64,000 nt of DNA from DASZMX01 sp035551475 (GTDB lineage: Bacteria > Verrucomicrobiota > Verrucomicrobiia > Limisphaerales > Palsa-1400). Positions within the stretch are counted from its first letter, which is position 1. Each line of letters begins with the position of its first letter. The translations under genes were made by a program, and so were the position numbers. The stretch spans positions 30,823-94,822 of the forward strand of contig DASZMX010000125.1 of the NCBI GenBank assembly GCA_035551475.1. Direction: 5' to 3'. Shown piece by piece: positions 17,619-25,242 of the stretch. Below the pieces are notes generated by a model. The model had not been told where the DNA came from. It saw only the letters and a list, made by a program, of their open reading frames with translations, and searched no databases.

Positions 17619-18464
17619 ATGGAAACGATCACCCTTGGACATTCGCCCGATCCCGATGACGCCTTCATGTTTTATGGCCTGGCGAAAAATCTTTCGCCCG
17701 CGGAGGGCTTGAAATTCGAGCATATTTTGCAGGACATCCAGACGCTCAATGAACGGGCAACGCGCGGCGAATTGGATGTGACAGCGATCAGCATTCACGC
17801 CTACGCCTACGTCAGCGAGAATTACGCGCTGCTGCCGAGCGGGGCGAGCATGGGAGATGGTTATGGGCCCATGCTGGTCGCGCGGCGGACGATGACCAAA
17901 GGCGAAATTGCCAAGGCCCGCATCGCCGTCCCCGGCAAAATGACGAGCGCATTTCTCGCCTTGCAGCTCTGGCTTGAGCGTCCGGCGCGCGAGTTCGAAT
18001 TCGTCGTCGTGCCGTTCGACCAAATTTTTCAAGCCGTGCGGTCAGGCGCGGCGGATGTCGGGCTCATCATTCACGAAGGACAATTGACCTTTCGCAACGA
18101 AGGGTTGGTGGTGTGCGAAGACCTTGGCGCCTGGTGGAAAAAACACAACGACAGCCTTCCCCTGCCGCTGGGTGGAAACGTCGTGCACAAACGCTTTCCG
18201 GCCGCGACCCGCTCGGCCATCGCCCGGGTCCTCGCGGCGAGCATTCAATATGGGCTCGACCATCGCCCGGACGCCGTGCGGCACGCCTTGCAATACGCGC
18301 GGGACATGGACCAAAAGCTCGCCGATCAATTCGTCGGCATGTATGTCAATCATTGGACGCTGGACTACGGCGAAAAAGGCCGCGAAGCCATCCGGCGCTT
18401 CCTCGGTCAGGCATTCGAGCGCGGCTTGATTCCGCAACATCCCGCGCTGGAATTCGTCGCCTGA
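17619..18464 (+). CDS. mqnD: 1,4-dihydroxy-6-naphthoate synthase MqnD (futalosine pathway)
   Basis: 281 aa periplasmic-binding-protein-like enzyme that converts cyclic de-hypoxanthine futalosine to 1,4-dihydroxy-6-naphthoate for menaquinone. Visible motifs are LGHSPDPDDAFMFYGL at the N-terminus, DVTAISIHAYAYV, SMGDGYGPMLVAR, the ARIAVPGKMTSAFLAL strand and VGLIIHEGQLTF. Its presence implies menaquinone made through futalosine rather than MenF-MenB. The last 44 bases are the left end of a ~300-bp tandem duplication. Confidence 0.93.
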   Translation: METITLGHSPDPDDAFMFYGLAKNLSPAEGLKFEHILQDIQTLNERATRGELDVTAISIHAYAYVSENYALLPSGASMGDGYGPMLVARRTMTKGEIAKARIAVPGKMTSAFLALQLWLERPAREFEFVVVPFDQIFQAVRSGAADVGLIIHEGQLTFRNEGLVVCEDLGAWWKKHNDSLPLPLGGNVVHKRFPAATRSAIARVLAASIQYGLDHRPDAVRHALQYARDMDQKLADQFVGMYVNHWTLDYGEKGREAIRRFLGQAFERGLIPQHPALEFVA

Positions 18465-18478
18465 AAAAAAGGAAATTT

Positions 18479-18586
18479 TAACAGGAGGAAACAGAGGCAA
18501 CAGAGAGAAAAGGCGGAATGAATTAACAACCGCGCGTGGAGTTCCAAATCCGTCTCCCCCTCTGCTTCCTCTGTTTCCTCCTGTTA
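18479..18586. repeat. REP-like inverted repeat, copy 1
   Basis: Arms at 18479-18505 and 18560-18586, 27 bases each, complementary at 25 positions, built on TAACAGGAGGAAACAGAGG. The 54-base loop contains AAAGGCGGAATGAATTAAC. Short A/T runs flank both sides. GA-rich palindromes of this kind recur intergenically in many environmental genomes (recollection, not checked). It lies between convergent genes, so it could end transcription from both sides. Confidence 0.75.
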
Positions 18587-18595
18587 AAAAAAATC

Positions 18596-18719
18596 TTATC
18601 CGCCGCCCGCATTGGCGCCTTCTTGCAAGCAATGGCGCCTGGCGTGGAGCACGAGTTCGCTGGAGCTTTTCAGGGTTGGTTTCTCTTTGATGCGCGGACG
18701 GAATTGATTGTGGCGATGC
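18596..18719 (-). pseudogene. remnant of response-regulator 3' end
   Basis: Reading leftward, the sequence encodes RIATINSVRASKR then, after a one-base shift, IKEKPTLKSSSELVLHA and RRHCLQEGANAGGG before a stop. This closely matches the C-terminus of the intact regulator downstream (SIATINSFRARIKEKLSLKS). It has no start, so it is a by-product of the duplication and is not a gene. The adjacent 18720-18763 is the matching mqnD tail remnant (RGLIPQHPALEFVG, then stop). Confidence 0.8.
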
Positions 18720-19019
18720 GCGGCTTGATTCCGCAACATCCGGCGCTGGAATTCGTCGGCTGAAAAAAAGGAATTTTTAACAGGAGGAAGCAGAGGCAGC
18801 AGAGAGAAAAGGCGGAATGAATTAACAACAGCGCGTGGAGTTCCAAATCCCGTCTCCCCCTCTGCTTCCTCTGTTTCCTCCTGTTAAAAAAAATCTTATC
18901 CGCCGCCCGCATTGGCGCCTTCTTGCAAGCAATGGCGCATGGCGTGGAGCACGAGTTCGCTGGAGCTTTTCAGGCTCAACTTCTCTTTGATGCGCGCGCG
19001 GAAGGAGTTGATCGTCGCA
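18720..19019. repeat. tandem duplication, copy 2
   Basis: Second copy of the ~300-bp direct repeat. It starts with a 44-base remnant of the mqnD 3' end, contains its own 27-base-arm hairpin (arms 18778-18804 and 18860-18886, two mismatches) and ends inside the genuine response-regulator coding sequence. It is one base longer than copy 1 (CCCG for CCG near 18850). Confidence 0.9.
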
Positions 19020-19570
19020 ATGGACAAATTCAATTCCTTGGCGATTTGGCGCGTTCCTTTGCCTTGGCCCAGCATGCGGAACACTTCCAATTCGCGGTCG
19101 CTCAAGCTCTCGATCGCCGAGCCGGGTTCATCCTCTTTGCCCAGCATAAATTTGGAAAGCATGGCGGAGGACATTTTCTCGCTCAGATAAATGTTGCCGG
19201 ACAAAACCTTGGCGATGGCGGCTTGCACGGTCTTGGCCGGTTCATGCTTCATGACGTAGCCCATCGCCTTGGCGCGCATGGCGCGCTCGGCAAACAGGGT
19301 TTCGTCGTGCATGGAAATGACCAGGATCGGCAGGTCGTCATCCTGCGCTTTGAGGCTTTTGATCAGGTCAATGCCGCTCGAGGCCCCGAGGGAAATATCG
19401 ATGATGACCAAATCCGGCTGCAGCTCGCGCACCAGGCGATGCGCCTCGGCGGCGTCGGACGCCTCGCCGCACACCTTCCATTCGGCGTTGCGCTCGATCA
19501 TCTGGCTCAAGCCTTCGCGGAAGAGCGGATGATCGTCAACTATTAGAATGCGCTGCTGTTCGTTCGCCAT
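18896..19570 (-). CDS. NarL/FixJ-type response regulator
   Basis: 224 aa. The receiver domain (~5-125) has ILIVDDHPLFREGL with its acidic pair, the phospho-acceptor Asp in DLVIIDISLGASSG, and the conserved Ser and Lys in LVISMHDE and YVMKHEPA. The C-terminal LuxR-type helix-turn-helix (~160-215) reads LSDRELEVFRMLGQGKGTRQIAKEL. It starts 35 bases inside the 3' end of the upstream kinase gene and is the clear cognate regulator. It is the last gene of the MFS-VCBS-kinase-regulator operon, and its 3' end was duplicated. Confidence 0.93.
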   Translation of the reverse strand: MANEQQRILIVDDHPLFREGLSQMIERNAEWKVCGEASDAAEAHRLVRELQPDLVIIDISLGASSGIDLIKSLKAQDDDLPILVISMHDETLFAERAMRAKAMGYVMKHEPAKTVQAAIAKVLSGNIYLSEKMSSAMLSKFMLGKEDEPGSAIESLSDRELEVFRMLGQGKGTRQIAKELNLSIATINSFRARIKEKLSLKSSSELVLHAMRHCLQEGANAGGG

Positions 19571-21674
19571 GTTCGCTGAGGCCCGCTCGCGGCGTGGCCG
19601 TGAAGACGCATGTCATAGCCGTGCCCGACCCCGGCGCGCTCTGCAAGTTCAATGTCGCGCCGATGACGCGGGTGCGATGCTGCATGATGCGCAGCCCCAT
19701 GCCCGCGGGCGTGCGGCCCGGCAGCACAAATCCCGCGCCGTCATCCCGCACCGTCAGGGCGTAACGATCCTTGGCGGGCGCGAGCGTGATCCAGATATTC
19801 CTGGCCTGGCCGTGCCGGGCGGCGTTCGCCACCGCCTCCAGCGCGATATAATAAAGATGCAAGGCCACATCGTTTGGCACGAGCGGCGGGGGCGTTTGGG
19901 CGGAGAAATGGCAATTCGTTTTGAAAAGTTCGCTGGCGTTGGCGGCCAGTTCTTCCAGCACCGGCGCCAGCCCGTTTTCCTCCAGCTTCACCGGAAAAAG
20001 CCCGCGCGCCACGCCGCGGGTTTGGGCGATGGCAGTTTGGATCAAACCGCCGATGCGCTCGATCTGGGCGGATTCCGGCGCGCCTTTTTCCTCCAGCTTA
20101 TCCGCCAGCGAAGCGGTCATCAGGCCGATGCCTGCCAATTGTTGACACACGCCGTCATGCAAATCATGGCCGATGCGGCGTTGCTCGCGATTGCTGATTT
20201 CGAGGATTTCCCGCTCCAGCGCCACTTCCAGCTCCATCTTTTCCTGGATGATGCCCGTCTGTTGGCGGACGCGGCGGCGCAACGCGGCCACCCACGCGAA
20301 GGCCCCGGCCATCGCTCCGCACAAGAGTCCCGCCATCCAGAAAAATTTCTGCAAATCCCACCACGGCGCCGCGCGCAGCAGCTCAATATCCCCGGCGGAA
20401 CGAAGCAGGATGCGAAACGACTTCGCGCGCCAATCTTCGCCCGCATGCCATTCCTGCCCGGGATCGACGACGCATACGCCCGTCACGGCGACGGTGCAGC
20501 CGTTTTGGAGATGGGTAAAATCCGCGCCGCGGCCTTTGCGCTCCAGGTAGGCGTGAAAAATAAATCCGCCGGATTGCAGCACCAGAAATTGATCCTGGCT
20601 GTGATGCGCGCGGTCCAGAACCACCGCCTGGATGCGCACCAATCGGCAATCGTGTTTGCCTGAAAGCGCCTCATCCGCCGAGACCACATCCGGGGCCGGC
20701 GGCGGGCCGGAACTGAGGCGGCGAAACACCGCGTCCTGCAACATGGGATTGTAGCCGCCGGTGGCCGCGAACCCGAGGGCTTCGATATGATCGCCCGGAC
20801 GCAAGGGATCAGGCTGGGCCGTTTGCACATACAACCCGGTGCTGTCGTCCTCGATGTAAACCACGTCCGGCGCCTGCCGATAAATCACGGCGCCCGCCAC
20901 CCGCACGGTGTGGCCGGCCGTCCCTTGCGGGGAAAATTGCAGCAGGCTGCTGATCGCGCGGGCCTTGGGCGGTGAGGCAAACGTGTCGCCGCTGGGCGGT
21001 TTCTCGATCACGAGGTCGTCCGCGCGCGGGGCCAGCAGGCGAATGCTGAAGGCTTGCCGCCGCAAGTTGAATCGCGTCACCGCCACACCGCGCGCCATGA
21101 TGGCGCTGTCAATCAAATCCAGCCCCGTCCGCGCCGGCAGGCTGCGCGTCATGGCGGTCAAGGTCTGGCCGCCGCTGGTGATGTCCACCAAGTAATACTG
21201 GTTGCGCTCGTCAAAACGCACGGCGCGCACCAGCCCGTGAATTTCCAGGAACTGGCTGTCCTCCTGGCCGCTGCTCAATTGCTCGATGTCCACCGCTTTG
21301 GCCGTCGGAAAGGCTCCGCGGCCGAGGCGCCGGATTTGCGCGACGTCCACAATCGGCGCGTATTCTCCGCGATTGGAGTGGCCTTCAATTTCCACCGTGT
21401 CGCCCGCGGCGAGGACGACGTTGGTGATGGTTTCGCGGGTGAAAAAATAAATGCCCGCCGTGTCATCCTGCACGAAACGCAGGAATTGGCTTTGATCCCA
21501 AAACGTCAGGACGCCTTTGAGGCGCACGGGATAATTCCTGGCCGCTTCCTCGGGCGAGAGGTTGCGCACGGCGGCGGCGGTGGTCAGCTCAGGCAGTTCC
21601 GCCAGGAGCGGGAGCAGGGGACCGAAAACCAGCGCGGCGCACCATCCCAGGAGTTTGGCGCGGCGCGAGTTCAT
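19536..21674 (-). CDS. sensor histidine kinase with OB-like periplasmic repeats
   Basis: 712 aa from an ATG at 21674, which overlaps the upstream stop (ATGA). A signal or anchor helix (LLGWCAALVFGPLLPLLA) precedes a ~430-residue extracytoplasmic region. That region seems to contain three OB-fold-like units (for example YPVRLKGVLTFWDQSQFLRF then AAGDTVEIEGHS; GHTVRVAGAVIYRQAPDVVY). A second helix (FFWMAGLLCGAMAGAFAWVAAL) leads to a HisKA_3 kinase: phospho-His in RRIGHDLHDGVCQQL, N-box YYIALEAVANAARHG, and VRDDGAGF. The ligand is unknown. Confidence 0.88.
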   Translation of the reverse strand: MNSRRAKLLGWCAALVFGPLLPLLAELPELTTAAAVRNLSPEEAARNYPVRLKGVLTFWDQSQFLRFVQDDTAGIYFFTRETITNVVLAAGDTVEIEGHSNRGEYAPIVDVAQIRRLGRGAFPTAKAVDIEQLSSGQEDSQFLEIHGLVRAVRFDERNQYYLVDITSGGQTLTAMTRSLPARTGLDLIDSAIMARGVAVTRFNLRRQAFSIRLLAPRADDLVIEKPPSGDTFASPPKARAISSLLQFSPQGTAGHTVRVAGAVIYRQAPDVVYIEDDSTGLYVQTAQPDPLRPGDHIEALGFAATGGYNPMLQDAVFRRLSSGPPPAPDVVSADEALSGKHDCRLVRIQAVVLDRAHHSQDQFLVLQSGGFIFHAYLERKGRGADFTHLQNGCTVAVTGVCVVDPGQEWHAGEDWRAKSFRILLRSAGDIELLRAAPWWDLQKFFWMAGLLCGAMAGAFAWVAALRRRVRQQTGIIQEKMELEVALEREILEISNREQRRIGHDLHDGVCQQLAGIGLMTASLADKLEEKGAPESAQIERIGGLIQTAIAQTRGVARGLFPVKLEENGLAPVLEELAANASELFKTNCHFSAQTPPPLVPNDVALHLYYIALEAVANAARHGQARNIWITLAPAKDRYALTVRDDGAGFVLPGRTPAGMGLRIMQHRTRVIGATLNLQSAPGSGTAMTCVFTATPRAGLSEHGERTAAHSNS

Positions 21675-23194
21675 GGCGCGGCCAGCCGATAAAATCGCCG
21701 CGGCAGATTCGTGGCTCCCGCATCCGAATAGCTCCAACCGACATTCGTGCCCGTGTTGGTCTGGAGGGGCGTCCATTGCACTAGATTGGTGGAAGCCTGC
21801 ACGACATAGCGGGCGCCGCTCGCCGGGCTCACCACCAATTGGAAGCCCACCCGCGGCGTATATCCGGTGTTCGTGATGCCGATCGGCTGCAACTTGAGCG
21901 TTCGGTAAAAACGTTGCGGCGCGTTGGCGACCGCCGAGTCAATAAAGTCCCAGGATGGACCGTTCAACAGGTGCGCTTGCAACCGGGTCCAATTCACGAG
22001 GTTGGTGGAGAATTCCAGCGCATACGCTTCGCCGGCAAATCCGTGGATCGAGGCGTGAAAACCGCCTGCCACCAGGCTCTGCTTCAGGAAGGGCGGCCCG
22101 GAATTGGTCGCGATCGTGAGGGTGTTATTGAAGGCGTCAGCGGTGATCAAGTCGAGACGCCCATCGCCATTCAAATCGGCGGCTGTCACCGCGTAAGGGC
22201 CCGAGCCGGGAGCGATCAGCAGCGTCGAGCGCCGCTGCAAGGCTGTGTGCCCGTCGTTGCCGAGCGTCAGGACGGAATCTTCATACGGATGCACCACCAC
22301 GAGGTCACTTACCCCATCGCCCGTCAGATCGGCTGCCACCAAAAATTGCGGCCCATTGTCGGTGGGGATGACGCCCGCCGGGCCGAATTGGCCGCGCCCG
22401 CCATTTGTCAAAACGGTGATGATGGAATCGCCGGAATCAGCCACGAGCAGGTCGGGAAGTCCGTCGCCGTTGACATCAATCAGCGCCAGGGCGCTCGGGC
22501 CAAGGCCCGTGGGCTGCACCGACGCCTTGAGCAAACGGCCGCTGCCGTTGTTGGTCAAAATGGTCACCGTGTCATCGTTATAATTCGCGACGGCCAAATC
22601 GGGCCGGTTGTCGCCGTTCAAATCCGCCGCCAGCACAAATTGCGGCCCCGCGCCCACCGGCAGATTTGTGCTGATCGCAAAACTCTGGTTGGCCCGGTTG
22701 GTGAGCAGCGTCACCGTATTGCCGCTGTTATTGACACACGCCAGGTCCATTCGGCCATCGCCATTAAAATCGGCTGCGGCGAGGCTGCTGGGGAAGGAGC
22801 CCACCGCCAAAGTTCCCAGCAAACTGAATCCACCATGCCCGTTGTTGGTGTAAACAGTCAGGGTGTTATCAAAGCCGTTGGCGGCCACGAGATCGGGTTT
22901 GCCATCCCCATTGATGTCCGTAGCCAGCACGCATTGGGGTCCGCTGCCGACGGGCAGGGTGGCTGCCGGCAAAAAGGTCGCGCGGCCGAGGTTGGTGAAA
23001 ACGGTCAGGTTGTTGTCGCTTTCATTGGCCGAAACAAGATCGATTTTGCCATCACCGTTGAAATCGGCGGCTTGCACCGAGACCGGCCCCGCTCCCGTAG
23101 TGATGGCGCCGCCAAGGGTGAAATCACCGGCGTGCAGGACGGGCGCCAGGGCAAGCGCCGTGAGGCAGAGCAGACGGTGGCGGCAGGTTTTCAT
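21671..23194 (-). CDS. exported FG-GAP/VCBS-repeat protein
   Basis: 507 aa from an ATG at 23194, with signal peptide MKTCRHRLLCLTALALAPVL. Then come about seven ~45-residue FG-GAP/VCBS repeats of the form AADFNGDGKIDLVSANESDN, whose D-x-N-G-D-G cores bind Ca2+ and build an integrin-like beta-propeller. The last ~150 residues hold two copies of a module with STNLVNWTRLQ / STNLVQWTPLQ and closing RFYR. The start overlaps the MFS stop and the end overlaps the kinase start. A ligand-binding role feeding the kinase is plausible but inferred only from gene order. Confidence 0.85.
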   Translation of the reverse strand: MKTCRHRLLCLTALALAPVLHAGDFTLGGAITTGAGPVSVQAADFNGDGKIDLVSANESDNNLTVFTNLGRATFLPAATLPVGSGPQCVLATDINGDGKPDLVAANGFDNTLTVYTNNGHGGFSLLGTLAVGSFPSSLAAADFNGDGRMDLACVNNSGNTVTLLTNRANQSFAISTNLPVGAGPQFVLAADLNGDNRPDLAVANYNDDTVTILTNNGSGRLLKASVQPTGLGPSALALIDVNGDGLPDLLVADSGDSIITVLTNGGRGQFGPAGVIPTDNGPQFLVAADLTGDGVSDLVVVHPYEDSVLTLGNDGHTALQRRSTLLIAPGSGPYAVTAADLNGDGRLDLITADAFNNTLTIATNSGPPFLKQSLVAGGFHASIHGFAGEAYALEFSTNLVNWTRLQAHLLNGPSWDFIDSAVANAPQRFYRTLKLQPIGITNTGYTPRVGFQLVVSPASGARYVVQASTNLVQWTPLQTNTGTNVGWSYSDAGATNLPRRFYRLAAP

Positions 23195-24564
23195 TCCGGT
23201 AACGGCTGCCCTTTGGTTTCGGGCAGGAAAGGGAGCGCCAGCAGCGCGAGCAAATAAATCGAGCTGACCCACCAGCAGGCATTGCGAAACGCCTCCATTT
23301 TCAACTCGTCAGTGGGGGCGTTGTGGGCCAATTGCGCCTGCAACAGGCCGAGCGTGAAGGGACCGCTGGCAGCCACAAACCGGCCCACGTTGTAGCAAAA
23401 ACTCGTTCCGGTGCTGCGCAGCCGCAACGGAAACAGCTCCGGCAGATAAATCGCGAAGCCAGCGAACAGCGCCAGTTGGAAAAATCCCATGACCGGACAG
23501 AGCACGAATAATTCCCACGGTTGATTCAGGAATTTAAACACCACGACCGTGCTGACATAGGCGCACACTGCGGCCAGCGCGAAAATCCATTTGCGGCCAT
23601 AGCGTTGCGCCAGTTTGGTGAAGGCGATCATGCCGAGAAATGATCCGAAATTCTGGGCGATCATGGTGCCGCCCGTCCACATCAATTTGCGCCCCGCAAT
23701 TTCCGCCGCCGGCGCGTGCTGCGCCGCCAGCGCCTTGCCGATCACGTAATTGACCAATTCCGGGCTGAAAAATCCAATGCCCCACAACCCCACCACGCCC
23801 GCAACGCACAGCAACATCCCAAAAAGCGCCGGCTTCCGCCATCGCGCTTCGCCCAGGAGCGACGCATAAGAGCCAAACCGCACTCCGGTCAAAATTCCCT
23901 GCGCGCGAGCCTCCGTCCATTTGACAGGCTCGGCCATGCGAAATTGCGGCCCTACGCAAACCAAGGCGGGCACGGCTCCGATGATAAACAGCGTCTTCCA
24001 GCCGTTGTGGCCGCCGCCCGTCAATTCCCAATAGCCCAGCAGCACGCCGAACAAGCCCGCCACCATGTTCCCGACCGCGGACAACGCCTGCAACAAACCC
24101 AGCGCATGCGGGCGCGCCGCATCCGGCAACGAGTCGGCGCACAGCGCCACCGCCAGCCCGAACACGCCGCCCACGCCCACGCCAGTGATCAGCCGATACA
24201 CGCAAAAATCAACCGGCCCCGTCGCAAAGGCCGACAAGCCCGTGCAGAGGCCGTAAAGCAGGATGGAAATCGCGAGGCACCGCGAACGCCCAAGCCGGTC
24301 GCCCAGCGCCCCGAAGATCAATCCGCCCGTCGCCCAGCCGAGCACAAAAATCGTGGTGGAATAACCGGCCCACGATTTGATCACATCCGCCGAAGTTCCG
24401 GGCGGCAGCAATTGGGTCAGCGCCGGGTTGCGCGCGATGATGAAAACCTGCTGGCCCAGGCAATCAAACATCCACGCCAGCGAGGCCATGAGAAAAACAT
24501 ATTTTTGATAGCGATCGAGCAGAGCCCACCAATGGCGTGAGCGGGGCGAAGAGTTTGTTTCCAT
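23191..24564 (-). CDS. MFS transporter
   Basis: 457 aa from an ATG at 24564; upstream in-frame sequence runs through the tRNA and is excluded. About twelve hydrophobic segments are seen. The loop 2-3 signature GALGDRLGRSRCLAISILLYG is present, and the later PELFPLRLRSTGTSFCYNVGR resembles the PExxP-x-R-x-R-G-T motif of the sugar/organic-acid porter subfamily. The substrate is unknown; a sugar acid or aromatic acid is typical of this branch. It is first in a four-gene run in which every junction overlaps, so transport and two-component sensing are probably co-regulated. Confidence 0.88.
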   Translation of the reverse strand: METNSSPRSRHWWALLDRYQKYVFLMASLAWMFDCLGQQVFIIARNPALTQLLPPGTSADVIKSWAGYSTTIFVLGWATGGLIFGALGDRLGRSRCLAISILLYGLCTGLSAFATGPVDFCVYRLITGVGVGGVFGLAVALCADSLPDAARPHALGLLQALSAVGNMVAGLFGVLLGYWELTGGGHNGWKTLFIIGAVPALVCVGPQFRMAEPVKWTEARAQGILTGVRFGSYASLLGEARWRKPALFGMLLCVAGVVGLWGIGFFSPELVNYVIGKALAAQHAPAAEIAGRKLMWTGGTMIAQNFGSFLGMIAFTKLAQRYGRKWIFALAAVCAYVSTVVVFKFLNQPWELFVLCPVMGFFQLALFAGFAIYLPELFPLRLRSTGTSFCYNVGRFVAASGPFTLGLLQAQLAHNAPTDELKMEAFRNACWWVSSIYLLALLALPFLPETKGQPLPE

Positions 24565-24644
24565 GCGTGGCCGCACACTTGTAACCGCAACCCCGCGGCG
24601 CGCCAATGGGAAAATACCGACCGTGCCAGAAGTTACCGTGCGGA

Positions 24645-24720
24645 TGGTGGAGCGTAGGGGGCTCGAACCCCTCACCTCCTGAATGCCATTCAGGCGCTCT
24701 ACCAACTGAGCTAACGCCCC
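24645..24720 (-). tRNA. tRNA-Ala (anticodon GGC)
   Basis: The cloverleaf reads on the minus strand. The acceptor GGGGCGT (24720-24714) pairs with ACGCTCC with one G-U. The D arm is TAGCTCAGTTGGTAGAGC. The anticodon stem CCTGA/TCAGG encloses the loop ATGGCAT, so the anticodon is GGC, reading GCC. The T arm contains GGTTCGAGCC. CCA is encoded at the 3' end (24647-24645). 76 bases, no intron. Confidence 0.97.
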
Positions 24721-24721
24721 A

Positions 24722-24748
24722 TCCGTAGCGCTGAAATCTACGGACTCT
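24722..24748 (-). promoter_or_regulatory. possible tRNA-Ala promoter region with small palindrome
   Basis: Immediately upstream of the tRNA is a perfect 7-bp palindrome TCCGTAG/CTACGGA. On the minus strand it overlaps a TAGATT that could be a -10 element, with TTGCGA 16 bases further upstream as a weak -35. This is suggestive only. Confidence 0.25.
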
Positions 24749-24816
24749 GCCGCCAGTCGCAAGCGCAAAGTTTGGCAGTGGCGCTTTTTTCAGCAACGAT
24801 TAGCTTAACCCTCACT

Positions 24817-25242
24817 ATGAAACGAACTGCATCGGCTGTCTGGAATGGTGATCTCAAAAAAGGCAAAGGCGCGCTGACGACCCCAAGCGGCGTGCTCAAG
24901 CAAACCCCCTATTCTTTTACAACCCGCTTCGAAAACGAGCCGGGGACGAATCCAGAGGAATTGATCGCAGCGGCTCATGCCGGTTGTTTCACCATGGCTT
25001 TTTCGGCGGCGCTGGGGAAGGGCGGGTTCACGCCGCAAAAGCTCGCGACCGAAGCCGCCCTGACCCTGGAGCAGGTGAACGGAAATTGGACGATCACGAC
25101 GATCGACTTGACGCTGTCGGGGCAGGTGCCCGGCATCAGCGCGGAAAAATTCCAGGAGATCGCCCAGGACGCCAAGGCCAATTGCCCGGTCTCGCGCGTC
25201 CTGAACGCGAAAATTAGTTTGACGGCGAAGCTGGAGGCGTAA
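24817..25242 (+). CDS. OsmC-family peroxiredoxin
   Basis: 141 aa from an ATG at 24817. OsmC/Ohr proteins reduce organic hydroperoxides with two cysteines. Both are visible, in AHAGCFTMAFS and AKANCPVSRVL, with the family's LIAAAHAGCF context and the N-terminal TPSGVLK strand. Spacing and motifs fit the OsmC rather than the Ohr branch. The stop lies inside the 3' end of the convergent greA-like gene, overlapping by about 30 bases. Confidence 0.9.
   Translation: MKRTASAVWNGDLKKGKGALTTPSGVLKQTPYSFTTRFENEPGTNPEELIAAAHAGCFTMAFSAALGKGGFTPQKLATEAALTLEQVNGNWTITTIDLTLSGQVPGISAEKFQEIAQDAKANCPVSRVLNAKISLTAKLEA

Larger units (their letters stand above)
18421..18719. repeat. tandem duplication, copy 1
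   Basis: First copy of a ~299-bp direct repeat. It begins inside the mqnD 3' end (GCGGCTTGATTCCGCAACAT), runs through the intergenic hairpin and ends with a decayed copy of the response-regulator 3' end. Over the first ~250 bases it differs from copy 2 at about eight positions by hand count. Divergence is concentrated in the last ~50 bases. With copy 2 it fills the 431-base gap between mqnD and the response regulator. Confidence 0.9.

Noticed and set aside
18479..18886. CRISPR-like array at the repeated GA-rich elements
   Set aside because: There are only two copies, with near-identical sequence between the repeats instead of unique spacers, and arms that are inverted; this is a tandem duplication of a hairpin.
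21839..23257. 472-codon open frame antisense to the VCBS-repeat gene
   Set aside because: Its repeats are the mirror of the D-x-N-G-D-G repeats on the minus strand; no independent protein features.
24464..24796. Open frames running through the tRNA-Ala gene
   Set aside because: They translate tRNA sequence (for example LAQLVERLNGIQ) and contain no real start region; the MFS gene starts at 24564.
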